Below are positions 40,299 to 48,647 of a stretch of 64,000 nt of DNA, in pieces (the stretch's first letter is position 1; each line of letters starts with the position of its first letter). Below the pieces are notes generated by a model. It was given only the letters and a program-made list of their open reading frames with translations, ran no database searches and had not been told where the DNA came from. Made by a program: the position numbers and the translations under genes. Source of the DNA: Butyrivibrio hungatei NK4A153 (lineage in GTDB: Bacteria; Bacillota; Clostridia; Lachnospirales; Lachnospiraceae); the NCBI RefSeq assembly GCF_000424465.1, contig NZ_AUJY01000002.1, positions 248,001-312,000 of the forward strand, written 5' to 3'.

Positions 40299-41789
40299 AT
40301 GAAAAGAAAGATAAACATAGCTTTAAAGTGCATATTTTTTACTATAACCGTGGGCATTATTTTATATGCAACGACGATAGTTTTGGAGAGAAAAGACAGC
40401 TTGTATAAGTATGCCGATTTCTTTGAACTTGCAAAAAAAGATCAGATTGACGTTCTTTTTATCGGATCTTCTCACGTAATAAATGCGATAAACCCTACGG
40501 TTCTTTATAATGAGTACGGATATACTTCTTACAATATGGGAGGACACGGTTCGCTCCTTCAATCAACATATTGGGAACTAAGGGAGGCGCTTCAGTACAC
40601 GACTCCGAAGTGGGTTGTTGTTGATGCCTATATGCTTGAGAAGAACTATCGTTACCTCGATGACAGAGATGCAAATCCCGATGAGGATGAGGTAAATACT
40701 TCTGTTGAGCAGCTTCACCTTAATATGGATGTGTGGCCGTTTAACGACCTCAAAGTTGAGGCGGTAAACGATCTTATACAGGATAAATCGATCCGAAGAG
40801 AATTCCTTTTTAATTTCCTTGTTTATCACAACAGGTGGGAATACATTTCCGAGGATGATTTTAAATCGGTATTCGGAGATGAATCAAAGAACGAATTGTT
40901 CGGCGCAGAGATGAGATATGACGTTGAGACTTCTTTTACTTTCTGTAAGGAACCTGAAAAGGGAGAGGTTCTTCCGGAGGAAACGGTTGGAGAACGCTAT
41001 CTTAAGGCTATCATTGAAGAGTGTAAGAAGAGAAAAATCGGAGTGCTTGTGACATTCGATCCTTTTAATCCCGAGTCAAAAGATATTATTGCGGCAAATT
41101 CAGCGGGTGCGATAGCAAAAGCCTGCAAAGTGCCGTATCTTAATATGCTCAACTCGGATGTTATTGATATATATTCAGACTTAAACGATCACGGACATCT
41201 GAATGCTGTCGGATCTACAAAGACAACCAAGGCGATAGGAAAGTGGCTTAAGAGTAATTCAAAGCTTGTTGATCACAGAGGCGACGAGGCTTATGCATAC
41301 TGGGATGAAAAGAGCGATAATTTCTATGATTCGATAAGAGATGATACGACCGATGAGGACAACCTTATTTCCAAATTGAGTCTTTTGTCTCTTGGAGAGT
41401 ATGGCTTTGTTTTATACTGCAATGAAGGTTCTCAGGTTTTTACGGATAAATCAATGGAACATGTCATAAGTGGAATAGCGGATTCAAATATGATCAAAAC
41501 TACGTCTGGGCCGTATATACTTATTAAGGATCCAAAGACGGGCAAGACATATGAAGCTTCCGGCGACGGAAATCTTGAGAATGTTGAGACAGCGATGGGA
41601 CATATGTATTATCAGCCTGTTGAACAGAATTTCAGGCTTTTTTATGAGGCGGACGATCAGGATACAAACTATCTGTATGACGACGCTCATGCGAGTGCCG
41701 ATATTCAGATAATAATATATGATAAAGAAACCGGAGAAGTGGTGGAACATGAGTATTACACTTCAAAAGGAGGAAGATATGCAAGGTAA
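40299..41789 (+). CDS. SGNH/DltD-AlgJ-like protein, probable partner of MBOAT copy 2
   Basis: 496 residues with one N-terminal membrane anchor and an outside SGNH-like domain: LFIGSSHVINAINP (GSS, block I), MGGHGSLL and LNDHGHLNAVGS (Asp-x-x-His). The last ~140 residues form an extra domain beyond the SGNH core, absent from the partner at 1658. It is encoded after DUF4956 and overlaps the uridine kinase start by 11 bases, indicating coupled translation. An acyl-transfer role with MBOAT copy 2 is inferred from family pattern and the shared operon. Confidence 0.78.
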   Translation: MKRKINIALKCIFFTITVGIILYATTIVLERKDSLYKYADFFELAKKDQIDVLFIGSSHVINAINPTVLYNEYGYTSYNMGGHGSLLQSTYWELREALQYTTPKWVVVDAYMLEKNYRYLDDRDANPDEDEVNTSVEQLHLNMDVWPFNDLKVEAVNDLIQDKSIRREFLFNFLVYHNRWEYISEDDFKSVFGDESKNELFGAEMRYDVETSFTFCKEPEKGEVLPEETVGERYLKAIIEECKKRKIGVLVTFDPFNPESKDIIAANSAGAIAKACKVPYLNMLNSDVIDIYSDLNDHGHLNAVGSTKTTKAIGKWLKSNSKLVDHRGDEAYAYWDEKSDNFYDSIRDDTTDEDNLISKLSLLSLGEYGFVLYCNEGSQVFTDKSMEHVISGIADSNMIKTTSGPYILIKDPKTGKTYEASGDGNLENVETAMGHMYYQPVEQNFRLFYEADDQDTNYLYDDAHASADIQIIIYDKETGEVVEHEYYTSKGGRYAR

Positions 41790-42399
41790 GATCTGTATTG
41801 TCGGAATTGCAGGTGGTACCGCTTCGGGCAAAACGACAATAGTAAGAAAGATAAAAGAGAATTTTGGTGATGATATTGTTGTCATCAACCATGATTCATA
41901 TTATAAAGCTCACAACGACCTTTCATATGAGGACAGGTCCAAGCTTAACTACGATCATCCGGATTCATTTGACACTCAGATGATGATAGAGGATGTAAAA
42001 AAGCTTAAGAACAACGAGGAAGTCGATATTCCCGTTTATGATTTTTCGGTTCATAACAGAGCTGATGCAACGGTTCACATTGTTCCTAAGAATGTTATAA
42101 TCCTTGAGGGAATCCTTGTTCTTGAAAATAAAGAATTAAGAGATCTTATGGATATCAAGGTTTTCGTTGATACGGATGCGGATGAGAGACTTATGCGAAG
42201 AATCCGCCGCGATATGGCGGAGCGTGCAAGGAGTATAGAGTCGATCCTTAATCAGTACGCGGATACGGTTAAGCCTATGCATGAGCAGTTCATTGAACCC
42301 AGTAAAAAATATGCAGATATTATTATTCCCAGAGGCGGCGAAAATCTTACGGGAATCAACATTTTACAGCAGCACATAAAGAGCATGCTTGTTATATGA
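41779..42399 (+). CDS. udk: uridine kinase
   Basis: Phosphorylates uridine or cytidine to UMP/CMP using GTP or ATP. The P-loop is GIAGGTASGKTT; INHDSYYKA, LNYDHPDSFDT and PVYDFSVHNR are strong uridine-kinase signatures, and RRIRRDMAERARS is the lid region. The 206-residue length is normal. The binding site AAAAGGAGGAAGAT lies inside the end of the preceding SGNH gene, and the two overlap by 11 bases. The enzyme could replenish UTP/CTP for sugar-nucleotide synthesis, but the linkage may be chance. Confidence 0.93.
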   Translation: MQGKICIVGIAGGTASGKTTIVRKIKENFGDDIVVINHDSYYKAHNDLSYEDRSKLNYDHPDSFDTQMMIEDVKKLKNNEEVDIPVYDFSVHNRADATVHIVPKNVIILEGILVLENKELRDLMDIKVFVDTDADERLMRRIRRDMAERARSIESILNQYADTVKPMHEQFIEPSKKYADIIIPRGGENLTGINILQQHIKSMLVI

Positions 42400-42460
42400 T
42401 AAGCATGGTTTGCCGTGATGCGGTTGTAAGTATAAGAAAATTGCTTTAGGAGAATGACAT

Positions 42461-43555
42461 ATGTTAATGGTTGCATGGTCCGTAGTGCGCCTGATCTATT
42501 GGATGTTAATAGTGCCATATCTTATCGGACAGCTTTTCAACTTTATATTACCTGAGGGAAAAAAGACGGTAGGAATCACTTTTATTCTTGGATTTCTTAT
42601 TTACATTGCTATATTTGAAATGGTCGCGATTCCCTGCATAATCAATTATGTTTACGAGTCGTTTACGCATTGCAGACAGATTTATGTGGTGATCGTATCG
42701 CTTTTGGCAATCGGCGGATCTTTTAGGTTCAGTAAGTCGATCTTTAAGAGGGAGATTGTCTGTGACCTTAATATAGAGACCAAAATTTATTATGGAATCT
42801 TTATAGCACTTGTTCTTTTTCAAGTGGTAATGAACTTTATATATGCACCGTTCAACGGTGATGATGCCGAATATGTGACAAATTCACTTATAGCGCAGCA
42901 GTGGGGATCTATGAACAGGATCGACCCTAATGTTGGAGGACCAATTGACCTTAAAACGAGAAATGTGCTTGCAGCTGTTACAATGTGGATTGCCTTTATA
43001 GCCAAGAGCTCATCTGTACATGCCACTATAGTTTCGCATGTAGTAATGCCACTCTTTGTTTTACCGCTTGTTTATTATGTGTATTATCAGATAGGGAAGA
43101 GTCTTTTTAAGGAGAAAAAAGAAATCGTTCCCGTATTTATGATCTTTATAAATATGCTGTATATGTTTGGAAATGTTTCGCTGAGTACGCCTGCGACATT
43201 CCTGCTAATGAGAAGTTGGCAGGGGAAGGCTCTTTTTTCAAATCTTGCACTTCCGATGATCTTTTGGCTCTTTTTGCTTATGTTTGAAGATGTATCCGCA
43301 GTGAACGAGGCGGCCGGAACTAAAGAAAAACTTAAGATCACCGCACCCTGCTGGATAATGCTTGCGCTTGTAAATGTACTTTCATGTATCTGTACTGAGC
43401 TTGGTGTTGCGCTTGGATGCGGACTTGTTGCAATCCTTACGATTGTTTTATTATATGCATCAAAGAGATGGACTGTGCTTGTAGGAGCTTTTTTGGCGGT
43501 TATTCCCAATCTGGCTTATGTTGCCTTTTATTTAATTCTGGGGGGTGGAGCATAA
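42461..43555 (+). CDS. DUF6077-like membrane protein, N-terminal part (frame ends at a G6 tract)
   Basis: 364 residues with about ten membrane helices. NFIYAPFNGDDAEYV, VHATIVSHVVMPLFVLPLVY and FLLMRSWQGKAL match the DUF6077 family, GT-C-like in layout with the acidic DD motif in the first outer loop. Family proteins usually continue beyond this point. Here the frame stops at TAA 43553-43555 right after a run of six G (43540-43545), and a second frame carries on. Removing one G would fuse both into one protein of about 660 residues. ATTGCTTTAGGAG precedes ATG 42461. Either a split gene, a phase-variable gene or a sequencing indel. Confidence 0.72.
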   Translation: MLMVAWSVVRLIYWMLIVPYLIGQLFNFILPEGKKTVGITFILGFLIYIAIFEMVAIPCIINYVYESFTHCRQIYVVIVSLLAIGGSFRFSKSIFKREIVCDLNIETKIYYGIFIALVLFQVVMNFIYAPFNGDDAEYVTNSLIAQQWGSMNRIDPNVGGPIDLKTRNVLAAVTMWIAFIAKSSSVHATIVSHVVMPLFVLPLVYYVYYQIGKSLFKEKKEIVPVFMIFINMLYMFGNVSLSTPATFLLMRSWQGKALFSNLALPMIFWLFLLMFEDVSAVNEAAGTKEKLKITAPCWIMLALVNVLSCICTELGVALGCGLVAILTIVLLYASKRWTVLVGAFLAVIPNLAYVAFYLILGGGA

Positions 43556-43556
43556 T

Positions 43557-44435
43557 ATGTACGGAATTTTTATGGAATGTTATGTGGCGCTCAGACAGTA
43601 TTTTGGAGGCGAATCGGCCGGAGATATCAGGGCATATCTTAACATGATCGTTTTTATTGCTTCGGCGATATTTATCATGATCAAGGAAAAAGACAGAGTA
43701 AAAAAGATACTTTTTGGAATAATGCCACTTGTGATAATTGTGGGATTTCTTTTGCCGATAACAAGGATAATATATGTCGGTCATGTTGATAAAGACAGCC
43801 CGGAAACGTATTATAGAATATTGTGGTTGATACCCATGTATATTGTTATTGCATACGCTGCATGTCTGATAATGATGAAAATGAAAAGCGATGCGATAAG
43901 AAGAGTGGTAATGGTTGCTGCGGTTCTTGCAATCATGCTTACAGGCAAACTTGTATATACCAACAGATACATGTATAAGGCAGAGAACATTTATCATATT
44001 CGCCAGGATGTTATTGATATATGTGAGCTTATAAAGCCTGCAGAAGGAGAAGATAATCCGAGGGCGGCTTTTCCCGAAGAACTGACATGGTATGTAAGGC
44101 AGTATGATACTCATATCCTTATGCCTTACGGAGCAGATATTATTGAGGGTGAAGCTAAGGGAATGTACTGGGATCCTGTGTATGATGCAATGAAAAATGT
44201 TGAGGTCACATCAGAAGGCGTTGAAATAGTGGATGCCAATGCGCTTGTTGATGCGACAAGAGAAGAAGAGTGTCGATATGTCATCATGCCCGAGGATACA
44301 GAGAAAAGGAAGCTGAGTAAGGATCTTACGACATTCGGTCTTAAGATTGTTGATAAAGTCGATAAGTTTTATGTCTATGAAGATCCTGTTGTAGTTGAGA
44401 AGCTTGAGGAAAAGAAAGCGGCAGAGAAGAGTTAA
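43557..44435 (+). CDS. DUF6077-like membrane protein, C-terminal part
   Basis: 293 residues: about four membrane helices (residues 25-140), then a soluble extracytoplasmic region and a Lys/Glu-rich tail. YRILWLIPMYIVIA looks like the late-helix region of DUF6077 proteins, so it is most likely the other half of the upstream frame. ATG 43557 is one base after the upstream stop and has GGTGGAG six bases before, so independent, coupled translation is also possible; an in-frame GTG at 43545 overlaps the upstream gene. Followed by licD after 13 bases. Confidence 0.65.
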   Translation: MYGIFMECYVALRQYFGGESAGDIRAYLNMIVFIASAIFIMIKEKDRVKKILFGIMPLVIIVGFLLPITRIIYVGHVDKDSPETYYRILWLIPMYIVIAYAACLIMMKMKSDAIRRVVMVAAVLAIMLTGKLVYTNRYMYKAENIYHIRQDVIDICELIKPAEGEDNPRAAFPEELTWYVRQYDTHILMPYGADIIEGEAKGMYWDPVYDAMKNVEVTSEGVEIVDANALVDATREEECRYVIMPEDTEKRKLSKDLTTFGLKIVDKVDKFYVYEDPVVVEKLEEKKAAEKS

Positions 44436-44448
44436 GGAAATAAGTTAA

Positions 44449-45327
44449 ATGGATAAAGAAGTGCAACAATACCTCGACAGGGTGCATGAGTCGGATTTTG
44501 CCATGCTCTCGGAGGTAGACAGAATATGTAAAAAACATAATATACAGTATTATCTTCACGGAGGTACGTTCCTTGGTGCTGTAAGGCATCAGGATTTTAT
44601 TCCGTGGGATGATGATGTGGATATTCTTTTTTTGCGTGAAGATTACGAGAGGTTTATTGACGTATATGAGAAAGAGGCGGATAAGAGATTTAAACTTCTT
44701 AGATTTGAGAGATATCCTCAGTTTTTTGATTTTATAACAAAGATCGCGGATTACGATCTTACTTATGAAGAGACCTCTTTTGGAGCGGAAGATTTCTACG
44801 ATCACAGGTATTCTCATCCTACGCTCGATCTTTTTGTATTTGATAAAGAGGCGGATAATCACAAGTGGCAGCTTATCAGGATGAAGCTTCTCTATGCGCT
44901 TGCCATGGGCCACAGACCGTACGTTGATTATTCGAAGTTTAAGGGCGTGATGAAGATTGTATCTTTCTTTCTTACAACTGTCGGAAGGTGCATACCTTTC
45001 AAGGTTATAGCATATAAATATATTAAGCTTCAGACACTCGGAGGACTTGCAAAGAGAGCACCGGGTAACGAGAAAGGCTCGGGAGATGAGACAACTCTTT
45101 TCATCTCAAATGAGCAGCCCGATCCAAGGTACTGGGGACTTGATTTTGATGCGGATCACCTCATATACGGACCTGACACAGCCATGATAAGGGGCAAGGA
45201 ATTCCCTATTCCGAAGAACCACGACAAGTGGCTTAAGAAGACTTACAGGGATTATATGAGTCTTCCGCCTGAGGATAAAAGAGTTCCCATGCACGTGAAT
45301 GTTATAAAGAAAAACGAGGACCTATAA
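44449..45327 (+). CDS. licD: LicD-family phosphotransferase
   Basis: 292 residues. The diagnostic LicD segment YYLHGGTFLGAVRHQDFIPW plus DDDVDI carries the nucleotidyltransferase-like Gly and Asp residues. LicD proteins transfer phosphocholine or other phospho-groups from a CDP-linked donor onto surface glycans or teichoic acids; the group added here is unknown. No membrane anchor is obvious, so it is cytoplasmic. The next gene, two bases on, encodes an IspD/TarI-type CTP cytidylyltransferase, which could supply the CDP-linked donor. TTAAGGAAATAAG precedes ATG 44449. Confidence 0.9.
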   Translation: MDKEVQQYLDRVHESDFAMLSEVDRICKKHNIQYYLHGGTFLGAVRHQDFIPWDDDVDILFLREDYERFIDVYEKEADKRFKLLRFERYPQFFDFITKIADYDLTYEETSFGAEDFYDHRYSHPTLDLFVFDKEADNHKWQLIRMKLLYALAMGHRPYVDYSKFKGVMKIVSFFLTTVGRCIPFKVIAYKYIKLQTLGGLAKRAPGNEKGSGDETTLFISNEQPDPRYWGLDFDADHLIYGPDTAMIRGKEFPIPKNHDKWLKKTYRDYMSLPPEDKRVPMHVNVIKKNEDL

Positions 45328-45329
45328 TT

Positions 45330-46043
45330 ATGAAAACAATAGCACTTATAATTGCCGGCGGTACGGGAGCCAGAATGAAGCAGGACATTCCCAAGCAGTT
45401 TCTTACGGTAAATGAGAAGCCTGTTATTGTATATACGCTTGAAGCGTTTCAGAATCATCCCGAGATTGATTCTATCGCCGTAGTGTGTGTTGAAGGTTGG
45501 GAACAGATGCTTATGGCTTATGCCCGCCAGTTCAATATTTCAAAACTTGAGTACGTCGTTCCGGGCGGTGAGAACGGGCAGGGTTCCATACGAAACGGTG
45601 TGTATGAACTTGAGAAGAATTTTGATGCCGATTCGATAGTGCTTATCCATGACGCGATAAGACCGATGGTTTCTGCGGAGATCATATCCGATTGCATCAT
45701 GAAGACCAAGCAGTACGGAAATGCCATCACGGCTATTCCTTGTGCAGAGGCTATGCTTACCACAACGGACGGCGAAATGTCTGATAAGACATACCCCAGA
45801 GATAATCTTAAGAGAACTCAGACTCCGCAGGGATTCAGACTCGGAGAGATCTGTGATCTTCACAGAGAGGCTCTTTCAAAAGGAATAACAAATTCTGTCG
45901 CATCTTGTACGCTTATGACAGAACTTGGCAGGAAAGTATATTTTTCACAGGGCTCTGAGAAGAATATAAAACTCACGACAGTAGACGATATTGACATCTT
46001 TAAGGCGCTCCTCATGAGCAAAAGGAGTGAATGGTTGAAGTAA
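45330..46043 (+). CDS. IspD/TarI-family cytidylyltransferase
   Basis: 237 residues. The CTP-binding start IALIIAGGTGARMKQDIPKQ, the central DAIRPMVS and RTQTPQGF are shared by IspD (MEP pathway) and TarI/Bcs1-type polyol-phosphate cytidylyltransferases. Placed directly after licD (two-base gap) and within glycan genes, it more likely makes a CDP-activated group for the glycan than isoprenoids, but sequence alone does not decide. The stop is one base from the next MBOAT start, implying a tight operon. Gene symbol left open for that reason. Confidence 0.88.
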   Translation: MKTIALIIAGGTGARMKQDIPKQFLTVNEKPVIVYTLEAFQNHPEIDSIAVVCVEGWEQMLMAYARQFNISKLEYVVPGGENGQGSIRNGVYELEKNFDADSIVLIHDAIRPMVSAEIISDCIMKTKQYGNAITAIPCAEAMLTTTDGEMSDKTYPRDNLKRTQTPQGFRLGEICDLHREALSKGITNSVASCTLMTELGRKVYFSQGSEKNIKLTTVDDIDIFKALLMSKRSEWLK

Positions 46044-46044
46044 A

Positions 46045-47493
46045 ATGCTTTTTAATTCATATGAGTTCATGCTTTTATTTCTGCCGATATTTCTTGCGGC
46101 GTATCTTCTGATAAGGACAAAGATCAAAGATTATAAGAAAAAAGAAAGCCTTTTGAATATATTGATGATTCTGGGCTCTCTTATTTTCTATAGTCTTTTT
46201 GAGATTAAAAACACAGTTATTTTATGTATGAGTATCTTCCTCAACATAAATGTCATAAATTGCATCAGGTTAAAGAAGAACACGAAGATCTGGATGATCG
46301 CGGGCGTAGCGGTAAACATTGCGATATTGTTTTTCTTTAAGTACAGCGTTGTTTATGCGGGAATGTTCTTTCCTGTTGCAATCAGTTTCTACACATTCAA
46401 CCAGATTTCCTATATTGTTGATTTATATCGGGGTGAGATAAAAGAATATGATCTGATGGACTATCTCATCTATATTTTGTTTTTTCCAAAGATTCTGCAA
46501 GGGCCTTTGATGGGCTTTGCGGCATTTAACGATGGGCTTAAAAAAGCTTATAAAGATGATATGGATTGGGAAAAACTGATGCGTGGATTGCTTCTTTTAT
46601 CCATGGGATTGTTTAAGAAGGTAATCCTTGCGGATACTTTTGCAAAGGCTGTCGAGTACGGATTTTCTGCGATTCCCAATCTTGGAAGGATGGAGGCGAT
46701 ACTTACCGCTGTGTTCTATTCTTTCCAGTTGTATTTTGATTTCAGCGGTTACTGCGATATTGCGGCATCTGTCTGTATGATGATGGGATTTGAGCTTTCG
46801 CTTAATTTCAATTCACCTTATAAGGCTGTTGATATAGGTGATTTCTGGGACAGATGGCATATCACACTCACTAAGTTTTTTACCAAATACGTATATATAC
46901 CTCTCGGAGGTAGCAGAAAAGGGCAGCTTAGGACGTATCTGAATATCTTTTTCATATTTTTGCTCAGCGGAATCTGGCATGGCAACGGAAGTACGTTTGT
47001 TGTCTGGGGAATCATGCATGGCGTTCTGAGTATCATCACAAGAATGTTGAAAAGAGCGAAAAAGAGTGAGGAAAACCAGATTGTCGCAGAGGGTAAAAAG
47101 ATTTGCGGAACTTTTTTTACCTTTGTCTATGTAACTGCTGCATGGGTGTTCTTTAGGGCGAGCAGCATTTCCGATGCGCTTCTTCTTTTTAAGAGAATGT
47201 TTGTCGGCGGAATAAGACCTTTTTACAGCACGTTTGCCGATGGCTTTAATCTCGATGAGATATGGTATGTGATAAAGATGACACCGCTTATGAAGTTTAG
47301 CTTTGCGTGGGATTTTTGTCTATGGCTTTTTCTTATTGCGGGCGGTGTGATAATCTTTTTGGGAAAAAATGCTGTTATGTATTCTAAGGAGTGCAAGATA
47401 AATCTTGGCACGACTGTACTTACTGCGGTGCTTTTAGTTTGGAGCATAATCAGCTTTTCGGGCGTAAGTACATTTCTTTATATGAATTTTTAA
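46045..47493 (+). CDS. MBOAT-family membrane-bound O-acyltransferase (copy 3)
   Basis: 482 residues. It starts MLFNSYEFMLLFLPIFLAAY, the common AlgI-like N-terminus. Motifs: FWDRWHITLTKFFTKYVYIP, PLGGSRKG and the active His in SGIWHGNG. The usual RRWH is DRWH here, and Leu-Thr-Lys-Phe replaces Leu-Ser-Ser-Trp, so it belongs to a different MBOAT subgroup from copies 1 and 2, probably with another acceptor. It begins one base after the cytidylyltransferase stop. The SGNH-like partner is at 47561. Confidence 0.93.
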   Translation: MLFNSYEFMLLFLPIFLAAYLLIRTKIKDYKKKESLLNILMILGSLIFYSLFEIKNTVILCMSIFLNINVINCIRLKKNTKIWMIAGVAVNIAILFFFKYSVVYAGMFFPVAISFYTFNQISYIVDLYRGEIKEYDLMDYLIYILFFPKILQGPLMGFAAFNDGLKKAYKDDMDWEKLMRGLLLLSMGLFKKVILADTFAKAVEYGFSAIPNLGRMEAILTAVFYSFQLYFDFSGYCDIAASVCMMMGFELSLNFNSPYKAVDIGDFWDRWHITLTKFFTKYVYIPLGGSRKGQLRTYLNIFFIFLLSGIWHGNGSTFVVWGIMHGVLSIITRMLKRAKKSEENQIVAEGKKICGTFFTFVYVTAAWVFFRASSISDALLLFKRMFVGGIRPFYSTFADGFNLDEIWYVIKMTPLMKFSFAWDFCLWLFLIAGGVIIFLGKNAVMYSKECKINLGTTVLTAVLLVWSIISFSGVSTFLYMNF

Positions 47494-47560
47494 TGTATTT
47501 TCAAGTTGATAATACATTTGTGCCGGTCGGAAGAACGGACGGCATGGGGCGGAGAAAATT

Positions 47561-48631
47561 ATGAAAAGCTATAAAAAGTACTTTTTCATCTTAATAAGCA
47601 TGGTTCTTGCGGTGTTTATCATCTGTGGGGGAATCGTGGTGTATGTGGATCCTTTTTTTCATTTCCATACTCCTGTTGCGGGATTTCCGTATATTGTAGA
47701 CAATCAGCTCAGTCAGAATCCCGGAATGGCGAGGAATATGGCATATGACGGATGTATCATAGGATCGTCCATGACGGTTAATTTTGACACGGACGATTTT
47801 AAAGATATTCTTGGAACGGATACCGTAAAACTTAGTTACAGCGGGGCATATCCCAGGGATGACTACAATATTCTTTCTTTCGTGTTTGATAAAAATACCT
47901 ATGCGAGGAAACAGAAGCCTGTAAAGCAGGTGTACTTTGCTGTAGATATCCCGACTATGACGGCAGATCCGGATGAAACAAAGTATCCGCTTCCGATGTA
48001 TTTATATGACAAGAGTGTCATTAATGATGTAAAATATCTCATAAACAAGGATGTATTATTTGAGTATATTTTTCGTCCCGTTATCAGAGGAAAAGGTTCG
48101 GATCTTTCGGAAATCTATTTTAGCTGGTGGACACCTGAGTATTACAATATTCAATGGGTTATGCACAATTACGAGCAGCCTGAGATAAATCCTGTGGAAA
48201 CTGAAAAAGATGGGCTGATTGAGAGAACGGAATTAAATCTTTCAAGGAATATTCTTCCTTTTGTGGAGTCAAATCCGGATACGGAGTTTTATTTCTTTTT
48301 CCCTCCTTACAGTATCCTGTATTGGAACAATGTGAAGCGCGAGAATACATTTGAGGCGACGATGAAACAATACAGATATGTCGCCGAGAGGCTTCTTGGG
48401 TATAAAAATGCGAGGGTGTTTTATTTCCAGACTATGGAGGAAACCCTGGACCTTAGTAATTATGCGGATTATTCACATTATAAACCCGCAATTAACAAAT
48501 TTATGGTAGAATGCTTTAAGGATGGAAAATATGAAATTAAATCCGTTGAGGAAATGGATAAGGGGTTGTTAACTGTCAGAAAAATGGTGGCAGATTTTGA
48601 TTATGCAGACCTTTTTTCGAGGAAATGGTAA
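47561..48631 (+). CDS. SGNH/DltD-AlgJ-like partner of MBOAT copy 3
   Basis: 356 residues with an N-terminal signal anchor (about 7-27). YDGCIIGSSMTVNFDTDDF gives the GSS motif and NYADYSHYKPAINKFM the Asp-x-x-His motif; FYFFFPPYSILYW lies between. GCGGAGAAAATT precedes ATG 47561. Its immediate MBOAT neighbour supports paired O-acylation. The C-terminal end overlaps an open frame of the next gene, but the preferred start of that gene is just after this stop. Confidence 0.75.
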   Translation: MKSYKKYFFILISMVLAVFIICGGIVVYVDPFFHFHTPVAGFPYIVDNQLSQNPGMARNMAYDGCIIGSSMTVNFDTDDFKDILGTDTVKLSYSGAYPRDDYNILSFVFDKNTYARKQKPVKQVYFAVDIPTMTADPDETKYPLPMYLYDKSVINDVKYLINKDVLFEYIFRPVIRGKGSDLSEIYFSWWTPEYYNIQWVMHNYEQPEINPVETEKDGLIERTELNLSRNILPFVESNPDTEFYFFFPPYSILYWNNVKRENTFEATMKQYRYVAERLLGYKNARVFYFQTMEETLDLSNYADYSHYKPAINKFMVECFKDGKYEIKSVEEMDKGLLTVRKMVADFDYADLFSRKW

Positions 48632-48647
48632 GAAAGATTGCGGGTAT

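Noticed and set aside
45330-46043. Calling the cytidylyltransferase ispD outright
   Set aside because: IspD and TarI share the visible motifs, and the context next to licD favours glycan use; symbol left blank.
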